Positions 1 through 5,295 of a stretch of DNA of 6,294 nucleotides are shown piece after piece. Source of the stretch: an uncultured Pseudomonadota bacterium. Lineage in GTDB: Bacteria; Myxococcota_A; UBA796; UBA9615. The notes under the pieces were generated by a model. That model did not search any database and was not told the DNA's origin. It saw only the letters and a program-made list of their open reading frames with translations. The position numbers were made by a program, and so were the translations under genes. The DNA is taken from positions 1 to 6,294 of the forward strand of contig CALCXL010000804.1 in NCBI GenBank assembly GCA_937907595.1, read 5' to 3'. Positions within the stretch are counted from its first letter, which is position 1. Every line of letters starts with the position of its first letter.

Positions 1-549
1 CGGGCGCGCGCCGGCCGGCGGGGTGGCGGGGGTGCTGGCGCGGGGGCCGTCGTAGACCTTGGTCGACGGGCTGTCGCTGGGCGGGATGCCGACGTGCGGC
101 ATGACCGGCGTAGGCGCCTGGGGGAGCGGCGGCAGGGAGGGCGGGACGACCGCGGGCGCGCTGCCCAGGGACGAGTCCAGGCCCATGGGCGCGGCGCTCT
201 GGCTGGCGAGGGCCGGCTCCGGAAGGGGCACCGACACCGGCTGCACGCCGGGGATGGAAATGGCTCGAAGCTCCGCGGTCAGGCTGCCGATCGTGGGCAC
301 GCCCTGCTGGGACTGCACCAGCTTCTTGAGCTCCGGCACCGACTTGATGACGGTGCGCTCCTCATCGTTGTCCTGCGGCGCCTGGTCGTCGGGCGCGGCC
401 GAGGCCGCGTCTTCCGCCGCCTGGCTGCCCGGCTTGTAGATGATGATCTTGTGCCCGCAACGCTTGCAGGTCGCGCGATTGACCTCCTTGCTGAGCTTCG
501 AATCGGCGATCTTGTAGACCGCGCCGCAGTTGTCGCAGACGACTCGCAT
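1..549 (-). CDS. MJ0042-type zinc-ribbon protein with Pro/Ala-rich linker (partial, C-terminus off window)
   Basis: The reading frame begins at the ATG at 549-547 and stays open to the window edge, giving 183 visible codons with no stop. The N-terminus is a compact zinc ribbon: CxxC at Cys5/Cys8 and a second CxxC at Cys28/Cys31, with the MJ0042-like pattern of a Tyr-x-Ile segment between the pairs and a hydrophobic strand (KIIIYKP) after the second. Such ribbons bind structural zinc and usually cap larger regulatory or motility proteins in delta-proteobacterial lineages. An acidic stretch (about 46-66) follows, then a short amphipathic segment around SVPELKKLV (70-78), then a long low-complexity linker rich in Pro, Ala and Ser (about 100-183). 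No membrane segment appears in the visible part; a GYF, PilZ, TPR or membrane domain could follow beyond the edge. The start is supported by a purine-rich ribosome site just upstream. The zinc-ribbon call is firm; the cellular role is unknown. Confidence 0.85.
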   Translation of the reverse strand, partial: MRVVCDNCGAVYKIADSKLSKEVNRATCKRCGHKIIIYKPGSQAAEDAASAAPDDQAPQDNDEERTVIKSVPELKKLVQSQQGVPTIGSLTAELRAISIPGVQPVSVPLPEPALASQSAAPMGLDSSLGSAPAVVPPSLPPLPQAPTPVMPHVGIPPSDSPSTKVYDGPRASTPATPPAGARP

Positions 550-560
550 CCTTCTCCCTC
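550..560 (-). promoter_or_regulatory. Shine-Dalgarno site of the zinc-ribbon gene
   Basis: Read on the minus strand, the bases before the ATG are GAGGGAGAAGG, which contain GGAG 4 nt before the start codon. This decides the start of the zinc-ribbon gene. It contrasts with the plus-strand genes at 807, 4250 and 5296, which have no such site. Confidence 0.7.
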
Positions 561-637
561 TGCAGGTCGGGCGCGGACTTGGGCGGGGGCCCCAGGGGCC
601 GGACAGAACGGATCTGCCCCGAATCCAGGGCCGCACG

Positions 638-666
638 TTTGTACTTCACCCAGGCTGCGCGGTCAA
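638..666 (-). promoter_or_regulatory. Sigma70-type promoter of the zinc-ribbon gene
   Basis: On the minus strand a -35 hexamer TTGACC (666-661, five of six to TTGACA) is followed after exactly 17 nt by TACAAA (643-638, four of six to TATAAT). The predicted transcription start is near 631, giving a leader of about 80 nt before the ATG at 549. The A/T content here stands out in a very GC-rich neighbourhood. The spacing and orientation fit the zinc-ribbon gene. This is a consensus match by eye, not a measured start. Confidence 0.55.
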
Positions 667-711
667 TTCCTTCGACCGAGCCCGCCGCGATCGGTGCGCC
701 GTGTTCGCCTC

Positions 712-783
712 GATCCGGGGGGGCTTGCCCGCTTCGGATCGGGGGCGGGCCCGGACGCGATCGGGGGGCGCGGGGATCCCGGG
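712..783 (+). repeat. G-rich tract with repeated GATC-G(n) units
   Basis: Four GATC tetramers (712, 737, 759, 775) lie in this stretch. Three are followed directly or after one C by runs of 5-7 G (717-723, 741-745, 763-768); further G runs lie at 747-749 and 772-775. The unit spacing is irregular (25, 22 and 16 nt), so this is a degenerate repeat. The tract lies in the divergent intergenic region just upstream of the kinase promoter. It could form a long-loop G-quadruplex or bind a regulator, or it may be only compositional bias. Confidence 0.3.
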
Positions 784-792
784 TGGCGGCGC

Positions 793-801
793 TGGTACCC
801 T
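793..801 (+). promoter_or_regulatory. Extended -10 promoter element, probable leaderless start for the kinase
   Basis: The sequence TGG-TACCCT carries an extended -10 (TG one base before a TAnnnT hexamer at 796-801). The GTG start of the kinase gene lies 5 nt after the hexamer, at the position where transcription should begin, and no Shine-Dalgarno sits between. No convincing -35 hexamer is visible. The same GGTAnnCT element precedes the genes at 4250 and 5296. Confidence 0.5.
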
Positions 802-806
802 GCGGC

Positions 807-1439
807 GTGCTCGTCGAAGGCGCCAAGCCCCGCAAGTTCATCGCCGTCGCCGGCAACATCGGCGCCGGCAAGTCCACCATGGTGACCTGGCTCTGCCAGA
901 CCTACGGCTTTCGGCCCTTCATGGAGCCGAACCTGCTGAACCCCTACCTCGACGACTTCTACGAAGACATGCGGGGCTGGGCCTTTCACAGCCAGATCAG
1001 CTTTCTCAGCCACAAGTTCCGCATCCACATGGATCTGATGGCGGAGGACTCGACGGTCGTGCAGGACCGGACGATCTACGAAGACGCGGAGATCTTCGCC
1101 CGCCACCTGCACCAGAGCGGGAAGATCGACGACCGCGACTTCGCCACCTACTGCGACCTCTACGAGGCCATGCAGCAGGCGCTGGCTCCCCCGGACCTGC
1201 TGCTGGTCCTGCGCTGCTCCGTGCGGGCGATCCGCCGACGCATCAAGCAGCGCGGCCGCGCCAACGAACAGGCGATCCCCCTGGACTACCTGAAGCACCT
1301 CAACCGCCTCTACGACGAGTGGTTCGAGCGCTGGGACCTGTCGCCGGTGCTCGTGGTGAACACCGAGCGCAAGGACTACATCTCCGATCTGGTGCACCGG
1401 CTCGAGGTCCAGAAGGCGGTGGAGCCATTCCTGTCGTGA
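807..1439 (+). CDS. Deoxynucleoside kinase (dGK/dCK/dAK family)
   Basis: This 210-aa protein is a complete deoxynucleoside kinase of the bacterial dAdo/dGuo type, which transfers phosphate from a nucleoside triphosphate to a deoxynucleoside in cytoplasmic salvage. The P-loop is GNIGAGKST (residues 16-24). The likely catalytic acid is Glu40 in FMEPN. A DRT motif (87-89) followed by IYEDAEIF replaces the family's (D/E)RS. PDLLLVLR (129-136) is the core strand, and the Arg/Lys-rich lid lies at about 142-151 (IRRRIKQRGR), followed by the conserved PLDYLKHLNRLYDEW segment. The length is normal for the family. The GTG at 807 was chosen because homology starts just after it and a -10 element sits 5 nt upstream; the frame is open back to 579, but those residues look like untranslated low-complexity sequence. 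The stop overlaps the start of the next gene by 4 nt. Substrate preference cannot be told from the sequence. Confidence 0.9.
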   Translation: MLVEGAKPRKFIAVAGNIGAGKSTMVTWLCQTYGFRPFMEPNLLNPYLDDFYEDMRGWAFHSQISFLSHKFRIHMDLMAEDSTVVQDRTIYEDAEIFARHLHQSGKIDDRDFATYCDLYEAMQQALAPPDLLLVLRCSVRAIRRRIKQRGRANEQAIPLDYLKHLNRLYDEWFERWDLSPVLVVNTERKDYISDLVHRLEVQKAVEPFLS

Positions 1440-4201
1440 CCGGCCGCGGGCTGCTCGCGCTGGTGGTCCTGCTGATGGGCTGCCCCAAGCAGACCCCGCT
1501 GCCGGAGACGGAGGCGGGACGGGCGCCCCTGGAGCGCGCGCTGGCCTTGTGGGCCGACGTCGACGTGGGCATCCCCGCCGCCGCCGAGTCCGGGTACACC
1601 CTGGTCGTCGACAACGCGCTGACCGCCCAGGCCCTGGCGCAGCCCCTGGCCCTGCCCGCGTTCGGGGAGCGGCTGGGCGTCGAGTTGGACTCCGCGAACG
1701 TCCCGTCGACCGTCCTGCGCGCCCTCGCCAGGCACCTGCCTCCCGATCCCACCCTGCCGACCGACGCCTCCCCGGCCACGCCCCGCACCGCGCTGCTCCC
1801 CTCCCCCACCGCGCTGCTCGACAGCGAGCGCGGCCGGATGCAGGTCGCCCACCTCCCCCCGGCCCTGGTGGCCTCGCTGCGGGCGATCTGCGCCCTGCTC
1901 GAGGACCTGGACGCCGCGGCGCAGACCTGGGACGCCCGCGGGGGTCCGCCGCGCATGCCGCCCAAGGCCGCCGAGCAGTTCTTCATCGAACGGGACAGCA
2001 CGCTGCTCCGGGCGCGCTCCCACCCCACGGGGCCCGACGTCGACTTCCTGGCCGCCGCGGCGGGGCTGAGGACCCGCGCGATGGTGGAGGACACCGCGGT
2101 CCTGCTGGCCGGGGTGGAGGCGGCGCTGCCGGCGCTGCAGGAGGCGGTGAAGGGGCTGCCCCCCGAGGGCGGGACGCTGCTGCGACTGGACACGAGCCTG
2201 GGCCCCATCGTGCTGGGGGGCATGGGCGCGGACACCCACAGCACCGACGCCGCGCTGCTCATCGACCCCGGGGGGGCCGACCTCTGGTCCAACAACGCCG
2301 GCAGCAACCTGGGGGTGCGGTCGCGGGTGTCCCTGGCCATCGATCTGGCTGGCTCCGACCGCTACCAGGCCAAGCGCGCGCACACCCAGGGCGCCGGGGT
2401 CGGCGGGGTGGGGATCCTCATCGACGCCGGCTCGTCGGCCGACGAGTACCGGGGCAGCCAGCACTGCCAGGGCGCGGGCTTCCTGGGTCTGGGCGTGGTC
2501 TGGGACGGCGGCGGCGACGACGTGTGGGAGGCCGACCAGTTCGCCCAGGGCGCCGGCACCTTCGGCCTGGGCCTCCTCATGGACTCGGGCGGGAACGAGC
2601 GTATGGCCGTGCGGGGGCGGGGGCAGGGCTTCGCGTCCGCCGGGGGCATCGGCGCGCTGGTGGACCTGGACGGGTTCGATCAGCGCCGCCTCGGCATCCC
2701 CGGCACGGACCTGGACAACCCCTACGCCGGCGGCGGTCAGGGCGCCGCCTGGGGCCTGAGGCCCTTCCCCTGGGCGGGTCGGCCCGCGGTGGCCGGGGGC
2801 CTGGGGCTGCTGTACGACCGGGCCGGCAACGACGGCCTCTACGCCCGCGCCTTCGCGCAGGGTCAGGGCTGGTTCGGGGGGATGGGCCTGCTGATCGACC
2901 GCGCCGGAGACGACCACTACATCGCCGAGATCGAAGGCCAGGGAGCGGCCAGCCACCACGCCGTGGGGCTGCTGCTCGACGCGGCGGGCAACGACCACTA
3001 CGAGGGCACCGGGCGGGTCCAGGGGGCCGCGCAGGACAACGCGGTGGGCATCCTGGTGGACGCAGCCGGCGACGACGTGCACCTGGTCCACCTGACCGGC
3101 GGCGCGGCGCCCCGGGAGCTGGGCGGCGGGCTGGGTTGGGCCCGGCGGGGGCGCTCCCTGGGGCTGGTGGTGAACTCATCGGGCGACGACAAGTACGTCG
3201 CCGCCGAGCAGACGATGGGCTGGGCCATGCCCGCATCGCGCCCCGATCAGGAGCCCCGGGCGGCCCTCATCGACGCCGGGGGCACCGACCTCTACGGCCT
3301 GGCCGCCGAGCGCATCGGCGCCACCCCCAGCGACGGCGCGGTGTGGCTGCAGGGCATCAACGGCGTGGGCATCGACCAGACGGCCTCCCGGGTCGGCTGG
3401 GGCGAGGATCGCTGGGGGCAGGCGCGGGCGCCGGGCGCGGCCACCGCCCCGGACCTGGCCGGCGATCCCACCGCCCGCTGGCTGGCCCTGCGCGCCCTGT
3501 ACGACCGTGCCGTGGCCGGTGAGGCGGTTGAGCTCCCCCCCGAGGTCCTGGCCCTGGCGATGGGGGACTCCAGCGCGTCGGTGCGCCGGCAGGCCGCCAA
3601 GCTGCTCGCCGCCACCGGCGATCCCGTGGGCGTCGACGTCCTGGTGGACTCGCTCGGGCACCTCAGCGAGGACACGGACCCCCTGCATCCGGCGGAGTCC
3701 CTGGTGCTCTGGCTGGGTCTGCTCACCGGGCAACAGCACGGCTTCGACGTCGCCCGATGGCGCACCGGTTGGGCTGGACGCGAGGAGTCCTTCGACCTGC
3801 CGGCCCGCTGGGCGGCGATGGCGGGGCTGATCCGGGCGCGCCGGGCCGCGGCTGCGGGCGACGTCGACGGCCTGCTCCAGGAGTGCGGCGTGGCCCTGTC
3901 CCAGCTCCCCCACGAGGGCCCTCCCCGCCGGCTCTGCGGAGGGCTCGCCAACCAGTGGGCCGCCGCCATGACCGATCCCGAGTCCGGCCCCGCCTTCGAC
4001 CCTCCCCGCGCCGTGCACCTGGCCCAGCAGGCGGTGGTCTGGGCGCCGGACCGCAAGGAGGGCTTCCTGACCCTGGGCCGCGCCTTCCTGGAGCAACGGC
4101 AGTGGGCGCTGGCCGAGTCGGCCCTGGACAAGGCGGAGCTCCTGGACTCCGACGACCCGCTGCTGATCGCGTTGAGGCGCCGCTTGAACCAGAGTCGCTG
4201 A
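1436..4201 (+). CDS. Large repeat lipoprotein (27-residue D-x(4)-D/QG solenoid with HEAT- and TPR-like C-terminus)
   Basis: This 921-aa protein starts at a GTG overlapping the kinase TGA (GTGA). A short signal peptide, RGLLALVVLLMGC, ends in a lipobox (LMGC, Cys16), so the mature protein is probably lipidated and envelope-attached. Residues 30-240 are mostly Ala/Leu-rich and likely helical. From about 270 to 625 run twelve units of roughly 27 residues with the core hD-x-x-G-x-D-x-Y, an Asp/Asn pair five apart (D277/D282, D303/D308, D357/D362, D461/D466, D488/D493, D515/D520, D542/D547, D613/D618), and a QGxG motif about 14 residues after the first Asp. This suggests a beta-solenoid, perhaps with metal-binding Asp. 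A HEAT-like helical pair follows (702-741), then a TPR-like segment (about 859-908). I recall similar repeats only in uncharacterised proteins, so the function is unknown. An in-frame extension upstream to 530 overlaps the kinase and is rejected. Confidence 0.85.
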   Translation: MTGRGLLALVVLLMGCPKQTPLPETEAGRAPLERALALWADVDVGIPAAAESGYTLVVDNALTAQALAQPLALPAFGERLGVELDSANVPSTVLRALARHLPPDPTLPTDASPATPRTALLPSPTALLDSERGRMQVAHLPPALVASLRAICALLEDLDAAAQTWDARGGPPRMPPKAAEQFFIERDSTLLRARSHPTGPDVDFLAAAAGLRTRAMVEDTAVLLAGVEAALPALQEAVKGLPPEGGTLLRLDTSLGPIVLGGMGADTHSTDAALLIDPGGADLWSNNAGSNLGVRSRVSLAIDLAGSDRYQAKRAHTQGAGVGGVGILIDAGSSADEYRGSQHCQGAGFLGLGVVWDGGGDDVWEADQFAQGAGTFGLGLLMDSGGNERMAVRGRGQGFASAGGIGALVDLDGFDQRRLGIPGTDLDNPYAGGGQGAAWGLRPFPWAGRPAVAGGLGLLYDRAGNDGLYARAFAQGQGWFGGMGLLIDRAGDDHYIAEIEGQGAASHHAVGLLLDAAGNDHYEGTGRVQGAAQDNAVGILVDAAGDDVHLVHLTGGAAPRELGGGLGWARRGRSLGLVVNSSGDDKYVAAEQTMGWAMPASRPDQEPRAALIDAGGTDLYGLAAERIGATPSDGAVWLQGINGVGIDQTASRVGWGEDRWGQARAPGAATAPDLAGDPTARWLALRALYDRAVAGEAVELPPEVLALAMGDSSASVRRQAAKLLAATGDPVGVDVLVDSLGHLSEDTDPLHPAESLVLWLGLLTGQQHGFDVARWRTGWAGREESFDLPARWAAMAGLIRARRAAAAGDVDGLLQECGVALSQLPHEGPPRRLCGGLANQWAAAMTDPESGPAFDPPRAVHLAQQAVVWAPDRKEGFLTLGRAFLEQRQWALAESALDKAELLDSDDPLLIALRRRLNQSR
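2243..3310 (+). repeat. Protein-coding repeat array: about twelve 27-aa units
   Basis: This is the part of the lipoprotein gene encoding residues 270-625. The first Asp (or Asn) of each unit falls at residues 277, 303, 330, 357, 383, 410, 461, 488, 515, 542, 580 and 613, so the period is 26-27 residues except for a 24-residue insertion after 410 and longer last two units. Units at 488, 515 and 542 are the most regular. Unit 330 has one extra residue between its Asp pair, and unit 383 has Asn-Glu in place of the second Asp. The units have diverged, so this is an old protein-level repeat rather than a recent DNA duplication. Confidence 0.8.
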
Positions 4202-4232
4202 GCGCTTCCCGGTTCGGACCCCGCCCGCCCCC

Positions 4233-4240
4233 GGTAGACT
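4233..4240 (+). promoter_or_regulatory. -10 element GGTAGACT before the 329-aa gene
   Basis: TAGACT (4235-4240) matches TAnnnT and lies 9 nt before the ATG at 4250, so transcription would start about 3 nt before the start codon. A weak -35-like TTCGGA (4213-4218) lies 16 nt upstream. No Shine-Dalgarno is present in the C-rich stretch before the ATG. The 48-nt gap to the previous gene holds no clear terminator hairpin, so read-through from the lipoprotein gene is also possible. Confidence 0.5.
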
Positions 4241-4249
4241 CCCGCCGCC

Positions 4250-5239
4250 ATGGCCTTCGTGATGCGTGTTCGGCTGCCCCTGCCGCAGCTCCCCGACCTG
4301 CCCCACCTCCTGGAGGAGACGGAGGCGCGCCTGGGCCTGCAGTTGGCGGTGGAGGAGGACGCGCAGCGCATGGAGGACGCGGGCAAGCGGGAGTCCTCCT
4401 GGTGCCCCTGGCCCCGTTCCCGCCTGGCCTTCTTCGTGCCCCGCGCCACCACCCGGGGCGTGGACGTCTCCCTGGATCCCACCGGCGACGACGTGGACGC
4501 GACGATCACGGCGCCGGTGCTGGGCACCTGGACCGACTGGCTGCTGGCCCTGGAGCTGGCCCGGTCCTTGGCGAGCTGCGGCGACGACGCGGTGACGGTC
4601 GTGGGCGAGGGCCGCTTCCTGAGCGAGGGCCTTGGCGACATGTTCGTGGAGTCGGAGGCGCGCTACTTCACCGAGGCCGTGGCCGGCTGCGATCGGCTGA
4701 AGGAGTCGGTGGAGGGCGGCAAGACGGTGCGGGTGGGCGGCCCCGCCGGCTTCGCGTCCATCGGTCCCCGGGCCTGGCTGGCGTTGCTCGACGGCCCCGA
4801 GGCGGAGCTCCCGTTGCGGCTCATCGACGCGATCCAGGCCTCCATCGAGGCGCGGGGCTTCGAGGACTTCTACCCCGCCAACATCCTGTGCCTGGACGGG
4901 AGGGAGGGGCGCGAGATCCTGGCCTCCCTGCTGCCCGCGGAGCGCAACACCCTGCTGCGGGACCCCGAGTACGTGCTGATCAGCCCCGATCTGGAGGGCG
5001 ACGGCGACGTGCCCCTCCTGGTGCTGCCCTTCGAGAACATCGACGACGCGCTGCCCGGACTGCCCCACTGGATCGACGAGCGCACCTGCGCCATCCCCGC
5101 CATCCCCAAGGCGTCCTGGCACGCGCGCGTCCAGGCCATGCAGCCGCTGTTGCTGTCGTTGCAGGAGCTCCTGGACGGGACGGACGCGCCGGGACCGCCG
5201 GGCCCCCGGCCGAAGGAGCCGTGGTGGCGGTTCTGGTAG
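4250..5239 (+). CDS. Uncharacterised cytoplasmic protein, 329 aa
   Basis: I do not recognise this protein. It has no signal peptide and no membrane segment, so it is probably cytoplasmic. An N-terminal strand (AFVMRVRLPLP) leads into a helix with many acidic residues (about 20-45), then a strand around RLAFFVP (58-64). A helix-rich TWTDWLLALELARSLASC (94-110) precedes the strand AVTVVGEG, and the middle (131-230) alternates helices and strands with conserved-looking GF and GFEDFYP (203-209) segments. The end is a Pro/Gly linker (311-324) closing in an aromatic PWWRFW. Gene-like codon use, an upstream -10 element and compact spacing support it as real. The ATG at 4250 fits that element better than the in-frame ATG at 4262. 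The TDW-helix followed by a strand is loosely like small immunity or DUF-type domains, but that is too weak to name a family. Confidence 0.8.
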   Translation: MAFVMRVRLPLPQLPDLPHLLEETEARLGLQLAVEEDAQRMEDAGKRESSWCPWPRSRLAFFVPRATTRGVDVSLDPTGDDVDATITAPVLGTWTDWLLALELARSLASCGDDAVTVVGEGRFLSEGLGDMFVESEARYFTEAVAGCDRLKESVEGGKTVRVGGPAGFASIGPRAWLALLDGPEAELPLRLIDAIQASIEARGFEDFYPANILCLDGREGREILASLLPAERNTLLRDPEYVLISPDLEGDGDVPLLVLPFENIDDALPGLPHWIDERTCAIPAIPKASWHARVQAMQPLLLSLQELLDGTDAPGPPGPRPKEPWWRFW

Positions 5240-5266
5240 GGGCGCGGGGCGGACGGTGGCGATGAA

Positions 5267-5278
5267 CCGGTCGACCGG
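5267..5278. promoter_or_regulatory. 12-bp perfect palindrome upstream of the ATPase gene
   Basis: CCGGTCGACCGG is a perfect 12-bp palindrome ending 4 nt before the -10 hexamer (5283-5288). It therefore sits in the -35/-10 spacer, the place where a dimeric regulator could bind. A chance palindrome of this length is quite possible in several kilobases of GC-rich DNA, so an operator role is only suggested by position. Confidence 0.3.
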
Positions 5279-5279
5279 C

Positions 5280-5288
5280 TGGTAGACT
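5280..5288 (+). promoter_or_regulatory. Extended -10 promoter element, probable leaderless start for the ATPase
   Basis: TGG-TAGACT carries an extended -10 with the hexamer at 5283-5288. The GTG at 5296 lies 7 nt downstream, so the transcript would begin within a base or so of the start codon. There is no Shine-Dalgarno and no good -35 hexamer. The core GGTAGACTC is identical to that before the gene at 4250. Confidence 0.55.
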
Positions 5289-5295
5289 CGGGCCG

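Noticed and set aside
588..620. Inverted repeats (GGCCCC-A-GGGGCC at 588-600, and a CAGA/TCTG stem at 604-616) as a riboswitch or attenuator in the zinc-ribbon leader
   Set aside because: The stems are only 4-6 bp with tiny loops or bulges, there is no U-run and no match to a known riboswitch; this is expected in GC-rich DNA.
579..806. N-terminal extension of the kinase from ATG 579
   Set aside because: The 76 extra residues show no family similarity and cross the opposing promoter; the family fold begins a few residues after GTG 807.
530..1435. In-frame upstream extension of the lipoprotein reading frame (1223 aa in total)
   Set aside because: It runs through the kinase gene in another frame with Arg/Pro-rich, shadow-like composition, and a signal peptide with lipobox begins exactly at 1436.
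1376..3091. 571-codon open frame on the minus strand opposite the lipoprotein
   Set aside because: It is an antisense shadow rich in Val, Gln, Gly and Arg, caused by G/C third positions in the real gene. The plus strand has the signal peptide and ordered repeats.
2243..3310. RTX calcium-binding nonapeptide repeats
   Set aside because: The period is 27 residues and the core is D-x(4)-D with QG, not GGxGxDxxx nonapeptides; the protein also has a lipoprotein signal rather than a type I secretion layout.
1549..3522. 657-codon plus-strand open frame overlapping the lipoprotein
   Set aside because: It is extremely Arg/Gly/Pro-rich with no domain, typical of an alternate frame in GC-rich DNA.
3176..5122. 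648-codon minus-strand open frame
   Set aside because: It crosses two plus-strand genes and their intergenic promoter, has shadow composition and no recognisable domain.
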